Made by a program: the position numbers and the translations under genes
Notes under the pieces: model-generated
Seen by the model: the letters and a program-made list of their open reading frames with translations, nothing else
Databases searched by the model: none
What the model was told of the DNA's origin: nothing
In this document: positions 18,017 through 26,903 of the stretch, one piece after another
Layout: the number at the start of each line of letters is the position of its first letter
Numbering within the stretch: the first letter of the stretch is position 1
Assembly (NCBI GenBank): GCA_945901245.1
Contig: CAMDKY010000005.1
Coordinates: 1-62,528, forward strand
From: Polynucleobacter meluiroseus
GTDB taxonomy: Bacteria; Pseudomonadota; Gammaproteobacteria; Burkholderiales; Burkholderiaceae
DNA length: 62,528 nucleotides
Direction of reading: 5' to 3'

Positions 18017-18949
18017 CTAGGATACCCGCTGGTAATATAAGTTTTGGGGGTGGTTGGCATCAGCGAAAAATAAAAAACGCTCTGCCATCAAGCCAGTCAG
18101 CTGCGCTATAAATGCAATAAATACCCATACCGCCTGATCTTGACCAATTGCCAGTACTAAGAGAAGCAGCGGCAAAATATAGGCTGCTATCAAGGTAATT
18201 CTTCGTAAGTTCCGAATCACTAAATCACTTTGATGATGAAAAAACTCCTTGGTATTAAAGCTTCCGCCAGTCATGCCCATGGATGTTTGGCGAACATTAC
18301 TTGCCTTAAGGCCAGTAGCAGAGTTAATCGTTGAAATGGGGCGAAGATTGCGATTGCGCTTCCAAATCCAGAGCTTGATGACCATGGCTATCGCTATCAG
18401 AATAAAACCAATTTGACTCAGCGCTAGCACTGAAATTATTTCAGTACCAAACCATAACAGGAGTAGGGTGGATAATAGCATCCAGCCGGACGCGAGGCCA
18501 AGAATAATGAAATTAAGAGAAGTAGAAAAGTGTGCCCACTCTTGAATAAAGCGTATGCACTGATAGATTTTGGCAGTGCAGATCCAGAGCCCAAAGGATA
18601 CAACAATAAGAGCCACCCATATCCAGCTACTACTTTTCCCGAGGTAAGCAGCAAGGAGAGCAAGGCATGTTATTCCAATGAAAATCGGTAAAACGATGAC
18701 CTCGCGTGAAAGCCAAGAGGTGCGCCACATCAATACTGCGCGCCATGCTCTCTCTGGGTGACCCAAGTGAAACATAGAGGCAATCAAGCCAATCATCAAT
18801 AGAGCCAATGAAATCGGTAATGCGAGTAGAACTAGAAAGTCATCTGGCAAACCGCTGTTGCCAATACTCATGATGCCTATGAAAACAAGTAGGCCCTGGG
18901 CCATGCCCGCCAACGTGGTGAAGAAAATGAGAGAAAAACTAGGATGCAT
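18017..18949 (-). CDS. soeC: Sulfite dehydrogenase membrane anchor subunit (DmsC/NrfD-like)
   Basis: 310 residues with about eight strongly hydrophobic spans. It belongs to the DmsC anchor family: HPSFSLIFFTTLAGMAQGL at the start, then SMFHLGHPERAWRA and RTSWLSREV. It would hold SoeAB at the cytoplasmic face of the inner membrane and pass electrons to quinone. The gene overlaps soeB by 11 bp. A DMSO-reductase role is an alternative by family, but the sulfite-producing neighbours favour SoeC. Confidence 0.78.
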   Translation of the reverse strand: MHPSFSLIFFTTLAGMAQGLLVFIGIMSIGNSGLPDDFLVLLALPISLALLMIGLIASMFHLGHPERAWRAVLMWRTSWLSREVIVLPIFIGITCLALLAAYLGKSSSWIWVALIVVSFGLWICTAKIYQCIRFIQEWAHFSTSLNFIILGLASGWMLLSTLLLLWFGTEIISVLALSQIGFILIAIAMVIKLWIWKRNRNLRPISTINSATGLKASNVRQTSMGMTGGSFNTKEFFHHQSDLVIRNLRRITLIAAYILPLLLLVLAIGQDQAVWVFIAFIAQLTGLMAERFLFFADANHPQNLYYQRVS

Positions 18950-19637
18950 TATTTTCTGCCTTCACTGCATTGATGATTTCGGTAATGGAGCGTGGTAAGT
19001 AATGGTTGGCGGGTTGCGTTTCCCATTCCGGCATGAGTTTGTAGCCTGAGCGCTTTTCAATTGCTTGGCTTGCCTCTGACTCTGGATCATGGATATCGCC
19101 AAAAATACGTGCGCTAGTAGGGCAGGCAAGAACGCACGCAGGTTTCTTTTCGCTTTCTGGCAAGGTCTCGCTATAGATCCGATCTACGCATAAAGTACAT
19201 TTGGTCATGACTTGACGCTCTTCGTCGAGTTCACGCGCGCCATAAGGACAGGCCCAAGCGCAATACTTACAGCCAATGCATTTGTCATAGTCGACAAGCA
19301 CAATGCCATCTTCCGCGCGCTTATAACTTGCCCCTGTTGGGCAGACTGGTACACAGGGCGGGTCCTCGCAGTGCAGGCATGATTTGGGAAAATGCACGGT
19401 TTCCATTTTGGGGAAGGTGCCAGACTCGTAGGTTTGAACCCGGTTAAAAAATGCCCCGTTTGGATTCGCGCTATAGGCGTTGAGGTCGGTCAGCGGACCC
19501 GCTGATCCCGAGGTATTCCATTCTTTGCAGGAGGTGACGCATGCATGGCAACCGACGCATACGTTCAGGTCAATGACCAAAGCCAGTTGTTTTCTCTTTG
19601 GCGTTGGATTTGCAGAAATACTATTATTTTGTGGCAT
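18939..19637 (-). CDS. soeB: Sulfite dehydrogenase iron-sulfur subunit
   Basis: 232 residues with four [4Fe-4S] cluster motifs: CVGCHACVTSCKEWN, CLHCEDPPCVPVCPTGA, CIGCKYCAWACPYGA and CTLCVDRI...CVLACPTSA. This is the electron-transfer subunit between the molybdenum centre and the membrane anchor. There is no signal peptide or Tat motif, consistent with the cytoplasmic location of SoeAB. The gene lies 21 bp after soeA and overlaps soeC. Confidence 0.82.
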   Translation of the reverse strand: MPQNNSISANPTPKRKQLALVIDLNVCVGCHACVTSCKEWNTSGSAGPLTDLNAYSANPNGAFFNRVQTYESGTFPKMETVHFPKSCLHCEDPPCVPVCPTGASYKRAEDGIVLVDYDKCIGCKYCAWACPYGARELDEERQVMTKCTLCVDRIYSETLPESEKKPACVLACPTSARIFGDIHDPESEASQAIEKRSGYKLMPEWETQPANHYLPRSITEIINAVKAENNAS

Positions 19638-19658
19638 AGGTATTTTATATAGAAAGGG

Positions 19659-22529
19659 TTATTTTTTAATCATTCCGGGCACACGATACGCTTTGACTTG
19701 CGGCCATGTTTCTTCCGGCTCGTTTTCATCTGCAGCAGCTAGTTTGACGCGCACATCGTACCAGCCTGCTTGACCTGTGATTGGGTCAGAATTGCTGACT
19801 GAAAATCCACCCAGTGAGAGCTCTTCCGTAATGAGGTGATTGAGCAAAAACCCTTTTTTGGATTCATCCGAATTCGGATCTAGGCTCCAGGCAGATTCTG
19901 CTTTACCAATTGCATTCCAGGTCCAAACGGTTCCAGGATCAACTGCTTCAGAGTGGCGGGCCATGCACTTCACCTTACCCCATTGAGATTCAATCCACAT
20001 CCAGGCGCCATCTTGAATGCCGTGCTCTAGCGCTGTTTTGGTGTTGACGTACAGATAGTTATGGCTATGAATTTGCCTGAGCCACGCATTTTGCGAATCC
20101 CAAGAGTGATACATCGCCATTGGCCGCTGCGTGATGGCGTTTAAGCTATATTTTTCAAGATCGGTAACCTCATCCTCCAGCGGTGGATACCAAAATGGGA
20201 GGGGATCAAAATATTTTACGATTCTTGCTTTGAGGTGATCTGGAGGTGTTGATCCAGGCCGCTGGCCTTTTGCAGCCAAGCGAAATTTTTGCAAAATATC
20301 CGAGTAAATGGCAATCATGATGGGATCGTTTTTCTGACGAAGTGCATTCGCCTTACTAAAGTCAAGATAGCCACGATTCCAATTGCGCATGTATTGATGC
20401 TCTATTGGCATTTTGTAATGAAAGACGCAATTATTTTCCTCATAGCGTTTCCATTGATCGGGATTTGGCTCGCCGCGTAAACTCTTTTCACCATCCTTGC
20501 CGCGCCAGCCCGCTAAAAATCCAATGCCAGAGTTTGGAGCGGTTTCAAAGCGGGTAATAAAGTCAGGATAGTCTTTAAATTTGCGGCTGCCATCTTCCGC
20601 CGTAAAGGCTGGGAACTTTAGGCGTGAAGCTAATTCAATTAAAACTTCTTGGAAGGGTTTGCAATCGCCAGTCGCTGGCAAGACCGGAATACGCACTGAG
20701 TCGACCGGTCCATCAAACTCGGAAATTGGCCGATCCAGCAAACTCATTGCATCATGGCGCTCTAAATAGGTTGTATCGGGGAGGACTAGGTCTGCAAAAT
20801 CAACCATTTCAGACTGAAATGCGTCGCAGACTACGATGAATGGAATTTTAAATTCCCCATCCGTATCTTTTGAGTTCAATAGTTCGCGTACTTCCATCGT
20901 ATTCATGGTGGAGTTCCATGACATATTAGCCATAAAGATCATCAGCGTATCGATGGAATACGGATCACCCTTAACTGCATTGGTAATGACGTTATGCATT
21001 AATCCGTGGGCAGCTAGAGGATGCTCCCAGGTATACGCTTTGTCGATGCGCAGTGGCGTTCCATCTTTGTCCAAGGCTAGATCTTCTGGCTGGGTTGGCC
21101 ATCCTAGCGGAGCCTTACCGAGTGGCGTATTAGGTTTAATGTCATTTTCAGAAGAGGGCGGCTTCACGTTTGGTGGCACTTGCCGTGGGTAAGGCGCTTT
21201 ATGTCTGAAGCCGCCTGGCCTATCAATCGTTCCAATTAGCGACATCAATACGGCCAATCCACGCGTTGTTTGAAAGCCATTGGAGTGCGCAGCCAAACCA
21301 CGCATTGCATGAAAGGCCACCGGCCTTGCGGTCACGGTCTCATGCGACTCGCCCCAGGCGTCAGTCCATTGAACCGGCATTTCAAATGCTTGTTCAAATG
21401 CGGCTTGACCAATTTCAGTTGCTAATTTTTTAATTCGATCAGCCGGAATGCCTGTAATAGAGGATGCCCACTCTGGCGTGGTGTCTTGTACTTGCTTGCG
21501 GAGCAATTCAAATGCGGGCGCAACTTTCTTACCTTGGTGTGGGCCTGGGCCCATGGTGAACTCACCGCAGAGCGTTGGCGATACACCTTTTTCAAAGCAG
21601 GGTCTTGCGCTTTGGGTTTTCTCGTCCCACACATACTTGTTGTGCGGTAAATCTGCATTAATGGGATCGGAGTCGGGGTCAAACAAAAATAGACCTTCCT
21701 CGGGTCCCGCATCCAAACAGACTAGCTGACCAGAATTGCTGTAGCGCTTTAGAAAAGCAGCATCGTATTGTTCGGTTCGTATTAATTCATGCATCAATGC
21801 CATGAACAAAGCACCATCCGTTCCGGGTTTAATCGGAATCCATTCATCGGCAATGGCCGAATAACCAGTACGTACGGGATTAATGGATATAAAGCGGCCA
21901 CCCGATCGTTTAAACTTTGAGAGTGCAATCTTCATGGGATTGCTGTGGTGATCTTCAGCAGTGCCAATCATGATGAACAGCTTGGCATGATCTAGGTCGG
22001 GCCCACCGAATTCCCAGAAACTACCGCCAATCGTATAAATCATTCCAGCAGCCATATTGACGGAACAAAATCCGCCATGCGCTGCGTAATTCGGCGTGCC
22101 AAACTGGCGGGCAAATAGACCCGTTAAGGCTTGCATCTGATCGCGCCCCGTAAATAGAGCAAACTTTTTAGGATCAGTCTCTCGAATTTTTTGAAGGCGT
22201 GCCGCTAACAATGCATAGGTTTGTTCCCATGTAATTTCATCAAATTCACCCGAACCCCGGTCACTTCCCTTTCTTCGCAGCAGGGGTTTTGTAATTCGTG
22301 CGGGGGATTTCTGCTTCATGATGCCGGCAGCGCCTTTTGCGCAGATGACGCCTTGGTTCAGCGGGTGCTCTGGGTTGCCATCAATGTAGACCAGTTCACC
22401 ATCACGCAGATGGGCTCGAATGCCGCAGCGGCAAGCACACATATAGCATGTTGTTTTTTTGATTTCGGTCGTGGCTGCTTGCTTGTGAATCGGATCGTGA
22501 ATTGGATCTTTTGAAAAAATCTTGAACAT
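19659..22529 (-). CDS. soeA: Sulfite dehydrogenase (quinone) molybdopterin subunit
   Basis: 956 residues of the bis-MGD molybdoenzyme family. A [4Fe-4S] motif of C28-x2-C31-x3-C35-x27-C63 lies near the N-terminus, followed by the Mo-bisMGD domains and a C-terminal dinucleotide-binding domain. There is no twin-arginine signal. SoeABC oxidises cytoplasmic sulfite to sulfate and feeds quinone. It is used by Allochromatium vinosum and by marine roseobacters degrading taurine. Here it sits between pta and xsc, exactly where sulfite from Xsc and SuyAB must be disposed of. Other DMSO-reductase-family substrates are possible but less likely. Confidence 0.82.
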   Translation of the reverse strand: MFKIFSKDPIHDPIHKQAATTEIKKTTCYMCACRCGIRAHLRDGELVYIDGNPEHPLNQGVICAKGAAGIMKQKSPARITKPLLRRKGSDRGSGEFDEITWEQTYALLAARLQKIRETDPKKFALFTGRDQMQALTGLFARQFGTPNYAAHGGFCSVNMAAGMIYTIGGSFWEFGGPDLDHAKLFIMIGTAEDHHSNPMKIALSKFKRSGGRFISINPVRTGYSAIADEWIPIKPGTDGALFMALMHELIRTEQYDAAFLKRYSNSGQLVCLDAGPEEGLFLFDPDSDPINADLPHNKYVWDEKTQSARPCFEKGVSPTLCGEFTMGPGPHQGKKVAPAFELLRKQVQDTTPEWASSITGIPADRIKKLATEIGQAAFEQAFEMPVQWTDAWGESHETVTARPVAFHAMRGLAAHSNGFQTTRGLAVLMSLIGTIDRPGGFRHKAPYPRQVPPNVKPPSSENDIKPNTPLGKAPLGWPTQPEDLALDKDGTPLRIDKAYTWEHPLAAHGLMHNVITNAVKGDPYSIDTLMIFMANMSWNSTMNTMEVRELLNSKDTDGEFKIPFIVVCDAFQSEMVDFADLVLPDTTYLERHDAMSLLDRPISEFDGPVDSVRIPVLPATGDCKPFQEVLIELASRLKFPAFTAEDGSRKFKDYPDFITRFETAPNSGIGFLAGWRGKDGEKSLRGEPNPDQWKRYEENNCVFHYKMPIEHQYMRNWNRGYLDFSKANALRQKNDPIMIAIYSDILQKFRLAAKGQRPGSTPPDHLKARIVKYFDPLPFWYPPLEDEVTDLEKYSLNAITQRPMAMYHSWDSQNAWLRQIHSHNYLYVNTKTALEHGIQDGAWMWIESQWGKVKCMARHSEAVDPGTVWTWNAIGKAESAWSLDPNSDESKKGFLLNHLITEELSLGGFSVSNSDPITGQAGWYDVRVKLAAADENEPEETWPQVKAYRVPGMIKK

Positions 22530-22560
22530 GGTTTTGTGGTTTCTTAAAAAGGGATTTAGT

Positions 22561-23463
22561 TTAGGCGAGGCGCAGTGCTAATGCAGTGGATGCGACTCTG
22601 GAAAAAACGGAGTCAGAGCGTGATGTGAGGATAATCGGCACACTAGTACCTAATATGGCTCCAGCGCACTCGGCGCCTGCCATGTAAATGAGTGATTTAT
22701 ACAAAATATTGCCGGCCTGAAGATCAGGGGCGAGCAATAGGTCAGGATCCCCAGAGACCATCGAATCGATTCCTTTTGTTTTTGCTGAGGCCGCTGAAAT
22801 GGCATTATCAAAACCGAAGGGGCCCTCAATTAACGCGCCCGGAAAGAAGGGTTCATCACGCTGTAAATCGACCAATGTCTTTGCATCCACCGTTGTCTGC
22901 ATGCTTGGATTAACCACCTCCGTAGCTGCAATGATGGCTACTTTGGCCTTATTGATTCCAATTTTGGCGAGCGCATCTAAGCTATTGAGCAAGATGTGTT
23001 TTTTATGCTCAACCGTAGGGGCAATGTTAACAACACAGTCACTAATCCCAATGAGCTTATGGTAATTGCCGAGTTCAAACAAAAAGAGGTGGCTAGTTCT
23101 CCGCGTGGTTCTTAGGCCTTCCTTACTGACAACCGGGCCCATTAAGTCCTCGGTATGAAGCGAGCCTTTCATGAGGGCGGCAAGTGCACCACTCTTGGAC
23201 AGGGTTACTGCGACCTGAGCAGCTTCTACCGGGTTATTGGGCGTGTCAACAATTTCAATGCCATGAATATCGATTGATAGTTTTTTCGCAAGCAGGGTAA
23301 TTTGATCTTTGGGGCCAATAAATACAGGGGCACAAAGTGCTTGCTCTCGAATTTGAACTGCCGTCTCTAATGCTGGCTCACTCAATGGAAAAACGATGCC
23401 AAGGCGCTTGGATCCTTTGGACTCGTTAATCAGCTTCTGTAAAAGAGGGTATCTAGGGGCCAT
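22561..23463 (-). CDS. pta: Phosphate acetyltransferase (short form)
   Basis: 300 residues, the short Pta/Ptb type rather than the 700-residue enterobacterial form. LMKGSLHTEDLM, the RTTRRTSHLFLFEL segment and VSGDPDLLLAPDLQAGNILYKSL are conserved family stretches. In sulfonate pathways the xsc-linked Pta converts acetyl phosphate to acetyl-CoA. It follows iclR by 6 bp and precedes soeA by 31 bp. Phosphate butyryltransferase is the main alternative; the xsc neighbourhood supports Pta. Confidence 0.85.
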   Translation of the reverse strand: MAPRYPLLQKLINESKGSKRLGIVFPLSEPALETAVQIREQALCAPVFIGPKDQITLLAKKLSIDIHGIEIVDTPNNPVEAAQVAVTLSKSGALAALMKGSLHTEDLMGPVVSKEGLRTTRRTSHLFLFELGNYHKLIGISDCVVNIAPTVEHKKHILLNSLDALAKIGINKAKVAIIAATEVVNPSMQTTVDAKTLVDLQRDEPFFPGALIEGPFGFDNAISAASAKTKGIDSMVSGDPDLLLAPDLQAGNILYKSLIYMAGAECAGAILGTSVPIILTSRSDSVFSRVASTALALRLA

Positions 23464-23469
23464 GCGTAT

Positions 23470-24270
23470 TCAACTTAATGTGTTGGATATGCGTTCTGCA
23501 GCTGCACGTAGTTGAGGAATGTACTCCATTGCTTGGTTTAGCGGCAATCGGGCTGTCGCGGCATGGATGGCGATAGCTGCAACAGCATCTCCATGTTTAT
23601 CGCGCACCGGCACTGCTACGCAAGACACACCCAAAACATATTCCTCGTTATCGACTGCATATTCGGTCGTAATGATGCGATTGAATTCTGATTCGAGCAA
23701 GTCACGGTCAATAATGGTTCGATGCGTGAATTGCTCAAGTGGGAGGTTATCGAGGAGTTTTGCCCGTTCCTCTGGTGGTTTAAATGCCAAGAGCAACTTT
23801 CCACTTGCGCTGCAATGTGGGGGTAAGACCGTTCCTGGAGGGAGATGCAAGCGCAAAGCCCAATTTGCCTCAACGCGATCCAAATAAAATAATTCACCCC
23901 GGCGCAGTATGGCTAAGTTGCATGTCTCCTTGAGGTCGGAAACCAGCTTTCGTAATATCGAGTGGCGTATGCTGGAGACGTTGTCATGGCATAGCGTTTC
24001 TAAAGCAAGATTTGCTAATCGATCGCCGGGGGTGTAGGCTTTACCACCCGGCTCTCGCATAACAAGTCCGGCTTCTTCAAAAATAGCGAGGGTTCGATGC
24101 AGAGATGCTTTGGGCATGCCAGTAATCTGCATGAGGTGAGCAAGGGAGGCGGGTTGGCGAAGTGCTGCTAGGGCTTCCAGAATGACGACGCCTTTAAGCA
24201 TGGAAGAATTCTCGTTTGAGGCATCTTTTTTGGGGTCATCCAGTAATTCGACCAACTCAAGCTCGGACAT
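23470..24270 (-). CDS. IclR-family transcriptional regulator of sulfonate genes
   Basis: 266 residues. An N-terminal winged helix-turn-helix (about 25-90, with QPASLAHLMQITGMPKASLH) is followed by an IclR effector domain (about 100-262, with HCSASGKLLLAF and GVSCVAVPVRD). It heads the pta-soeABC unit and is divergent from the Bug-sauS-sauT genes. Two palindromic operators lie in the 169-bp intergenic region and related ones precede xsc and the TRAP operon. I infer it is the regulator of all these units. The effector might be sulfoacetaldehyde, sulfoacetate or a CoA ester. Confidence 0.82.
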   Translation of the reverse strand: MSELELVELLDDPKKDASNENSSMLKGVVILEALAALRQPASLAHLMQITGMPKASLHRTLAIFEEAGLVMREPGGKAYTPGDRLANLALETLCHDNVSSIRHSILRKLVSDLKETCNLAILRRGELFYLDRVEANWALRLHLPPGTVLPPHCSASGKLLLAFKPPEERAKLLDNLPLEQFTHRTIIDRDLLESEFNRIITTEYAVDNEEYVLGVSCVAVPVRDKHGDAVAAIAIHAATARLPLNQAMEYIPQLRAAAERISNTLS

Positions 24271-24296
24271 GGGATTTATCTCATAAAATTACACGA

Positions 24297-24319
24297 TTTG
24301 TTCATTTTAATAGAACATC
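24297..24319 (-). promoter_or_regulatory. Operator B between iclR and the Bug-sauST genes
   Basis: TTTGTTC, nine bases, GAACATC: a good inverted repeat 27 bp upstream of the iclR start codon. Its centre is 71 bp from the centre of operator D. Probably the autoregulatory IclR site. Confidence 0.6.
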
Positions 24320-24367
24320 CTTAGTTTATAGCAAAAAACACTCAGTGTTTTTACTTATGCGAAACAA

Positions 24368-24390
24368 CTTGTTCAGCTTAGCTGAATAGA
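24368..24390 (+). promoter_or_regulatory. Operator D upstream of the Bug-sauST genes
   Basis: CTTGTTC, nine bases, GAATAGA, with an internal perfect TTCAGC-TTA-GCTGAA repeat. The TTGTTC (24369-24374) could double as a -35 box with TATGGT at 24392-24397 (17-bp spacing), so a bound regulator would sit on the promoter. It ends 49 bp before the Bug start. Confidence 0.55.
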
Positions 24391-24439
24391 GTATGGTTAT
24401 CACTGGAGACTTACTAAAATAACATCTATAGGAGTTTGT

Positions 24440-25423
24440 ATGAATAAAAAAATGATCATTTCCTTGGTGTCTGGGGCTGCAGTTTGCCTCTCTAGCGCCT
24501 TAATGGTGGGTGCAGTTCATGCTCAATCGTGGCCTACTAAGCCAATCAAATTTATTGTGCCCTATCCTCCTGGAGGCGGTACTGATGTGATTGCCCGAAT
24601 AGTTCAGGAGCCGCTTGCAAAAGAGCTAGGTCAGCAAGTCATTATTGATAATCGTGGCGGTGCTGGTGGTTCAATTGGATCCGCTTTAGCTGCACAATCG
24701 CCATCCGATGGATACACGGTGTTGTTCACGCTTTCATCCCACACCATTAATCCTTCCTTTTACCCACGTCTACCGTTTGATACGGAGAAGGATTTTTCTC
24801 CAGTGGTAACCATTGCGTCCCTGCCCCAAATCTTGGTTGCGAACCCCAATTTCCCTGCAAAGACGGTGAAAGAAGTCATTGAGATGGCCAAAGCAAAACC
24901 AGGCTCAATCTCTTATGCATCCGTTGGCAATGGCTCCCCAGGCCACCTTGCTGGAGCCATGATGGCAACCGATGCGGGAGTCGATATGACGCATATCCCT
25001 TACCGGGGCGGTGGTCCTGCAGTGACTGATGTCATAGCTGGTCAGGTTCCCTTGCTATGGGTCTCGATCCCTGCAGCAGCCCAATTTGTGAAAACTGGAA
25101 AATTGAGGGCACTGGCCGTTTCAACCGTTAAGCGGTCTGCAGTATTTCCTGATGTGCCAACCATGGCTGAATCGGGCTTTAAGGATTTTGAAGTGGATTC
25201 TTGGTATGCCATGTTCGTTCCAGCAAGCACTCCAAAGCCAATCATTGAACGCTTAAATAAGGCGGCATTAAAAGTGCTTGCGCAACCTGAAGTAAAAGAA
25301 AAGTTACTCAGTCAAGGTGCAGAAGCAGTGGGTGATTCGCCATCCCAGTTAGGCGCCGTAGTGAAAAAAGAGATCGCCAAGTGGAAGCAAGTCGTAAAGG
25401 CAGCCAATATTAAGGTCGACTAA
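24440..25423 (+). CDS. Bug/TctC-family periplasmic binding protein, possible sulfoacetate binder
   Basis: 327 residues. A signal peptide ends near AVHAQ, followed by SWPTKPIKFIVPYPPGGGTD, GGAGGSIGSALAAQSPSDGYT and MTHIPYRGGGPAVTDVIAGQV, all Bug landmarks. AGGAG precedes the ATG. It begins the transcription unit containing sauS and sauT, in the place where known sulfoacetate clusters carry a transporter gene (sauU, an MFS carrier). A periplasmic sulfoacetate-binding role is therefore likely, but no TctA/TctB partner is present. Confidence 0.85.
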   Translation: MNKKMIISLVSGAAVCLSSALMVGAVHAQSWPTKPIKFIVPYPPGGGTDVIARIVQEPLAKELGQQVIIDNRGGAGGSIGSALAAQSPSDGYTVLFTLSSHTINPSFYPRLPFDTEKDFSPVVTIASLPQILVANPNFPAKTVKEVIEMAKAKPGSISYASVGNGSPGHLAGAMMATDAGVDMTHIPYRGGGPAVTDVIAGQVPLLWVSIPAAAQFVKTGKLRALAVSTVKRSAVFPDVPTMAESGFKDFEVDSWYAMFVPASTPKPIIERLNKAALKVLAQPEVKEKLLSQGAEAVGDSPSQLGAVVKKEIAKWKQVVKAANIKVD

Positions 25424-25463
25424 GCGTATTAGTAATCATTTTTAAACTTTCAGTAAAGAGCAT

Positions 25464-26867
25464 ATGTCAGAAGTTGAAAGCATCATCAAGCGCGCCCGTG
25501 TTGCGCAAGAAGAGTATCAGTTGTACACGCAGGAACAAGTTGATTTGGTAGTCTCTGCAGTGGCGTGGGCCATTTTGGAGCCAGGTAGAAATGCCGAATT
25601 AGCGGAGTTAGCGGTGCGCGACACAGGGCTTGGTGATGCAGTTGACAAGTATAAAAAGAACTTTCGCAAAACGCTGGGCTTGGTGCGGGATTTGCAAAAT
25701 GCCAAAACAGTTGGGGTTGTTTCTCACGACCCAACAACTGGAATTACGGAGTATGCAAGGCCGGTAGGGGTAGTGGCTGCCATTACGCCCTCAACCAATC
25801 CTGGCGCGACTCCCATCAATAAAATCTTAAATGCCTTGAAATGCCGCAATGCAGTGGTTGTTGCCCCATCCCCAAAGGGGCAATCAACGTGCTTTCGCTT
25901 ATTGGAGTTTGTCCATGCGCAGTTAGATCTTGTTAAGGCGCCGCGGGATTTGGTGCAGATGCTGCCTGATCCCATTACAAAAGACGCTACCCACGAGCTG
26001 ATGCGCTTGGCTGATTTAGTCGTGGCGACTGGTTCGCAAGCCAACATCCGTTCGGCATATACGAGTGGAACGCCGGCATTCGGGGTGGGCGCTGGTAATG
26101 TCCTTGTAATCATTGATGAGAATGCCAACCTAGATAGTGCTGCACAAAAAATTACGCAATCAAAAACCTTTGATAATGCCACTAGCTGTTCTAGTGAAAA
26201 TGGTGCGGTCTTACTGGATGCTATTTATGACTCCGCTATCGATGCTTTAGAGCGTGCTGGTGGTGTACTCTTGGACGCTGCGGATAAGCAACGCTTGCAT
26301 GATGTGATGTTTAGTAGTGGAAAATTGACTTCAACGCTGACTGCGCAGTCACCTGCCGTGATTGCTGAGCGCGCTAAATTGCAACATCCCAAGGCCAGCA
26401 CTGCACGCTTTTTTATGGTCGAAGAGACCGGATTTGGTCCAGGTGCGCCTTTCTCAGGCGAAAAATTAAGCCCTGTCTTGACAGTCTGGCGCGCCGCAAA
26501 CTTTCAGGCTGCCAAGAAATTGGTTGGCAATGTCTATTCCTATCAAGGCGCAGGACATTCGGTTGGCTTGCATACGGCAAGCAGTGGATCGGTCATGGAG
26601 GAGAGGGCAGCTGATTTAGCCCGTGATTTACCGGTTGCGCGCGTGATTGTGAACCAAGCGCATGCCATTGCCACCGGAGGCAGCTTTGAAAATGGCCTGC
26701 CTTTCTCCTTGTCGATGGGCTGCGGCACTTGGGGAAAAAATAACTTCTCCGACAACATGAACCATCGCCACTACCTCAATACCACGCGTGTGGTGCGGCC
26801 GATCGCTGAAAAAGTCCCAGAGGTGGAGACCTTGCTTGCCAATTATTTCAATCAGCACCCGAAGTAG
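25464..26867 (+). CDS. sauS: Sulfoacetaldehyde dehydrogenase (acylating)
   Basis: 467 residues of the CoA-acylating aldehyde dehydrogenase branch (EutE/AdhE/SauS). Visible are ITPSTNPGATPINK (107-120), TPAFGVGAGNV (203-213) and the catalytic C242 in DNATSCSSENG. The general-base glutamate of hydrolytic ALDHs is missing, as expected for acylating enzymes. In Cupriavidus necator SauS reduces sulfoacetyl-CoA to sulfoacetaldehyde. Here the next gene is a CoA ligase (SauT-like) and xsc is 8 kb away in the same predicted regulon, which makes this assignment strong. Succinyl-CoA or acetyl-CoA reduction is the alternative. Confidence 0.8.
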   Translation: MSEVESIIKRARVAQEEYQLYTQEQVDLVVSAVAWAILEPGRNAELAELAVRDTGLGDAVDKYKKNFRKTLGLVRDLQNAKTVGVVSHDPTTGITEYARPVGVVAAITPSTNPGATPINKILNALKCRNAVVVAPSPKGQSTCFRLLEFVHAQLDLVKAPRDLVQMLPDPITKDATHELMRLADLVVATGSQANIRSAYTSGTPAFGVGAGNVLVIIDENANLDSAAQKITQSKTFDNATSCSSENGAVLLDAIYDSAIDALERAGGVLLDAADKQRLHDVMFSSGKLTSTLTAQSPAVIAERAKLQHPKASTARFFMVEETGFGPGAPFSGEKLSPVLTVWRAANFQAAKKLVGNVYSYQGAGHSVGLHTASSGSVMEERAADLARDLPVARVIVNQAHAIATGGSFENGLPFSLSMGCGTWGKNNFSDNMNHRHYLNTTRVVRPIAEKVPEVETLLANYFNQHPK

Positions 26868-26903
26868 TTAGAATAATTTAGTACCCATTCATCCTCTCTC
26901 AAA

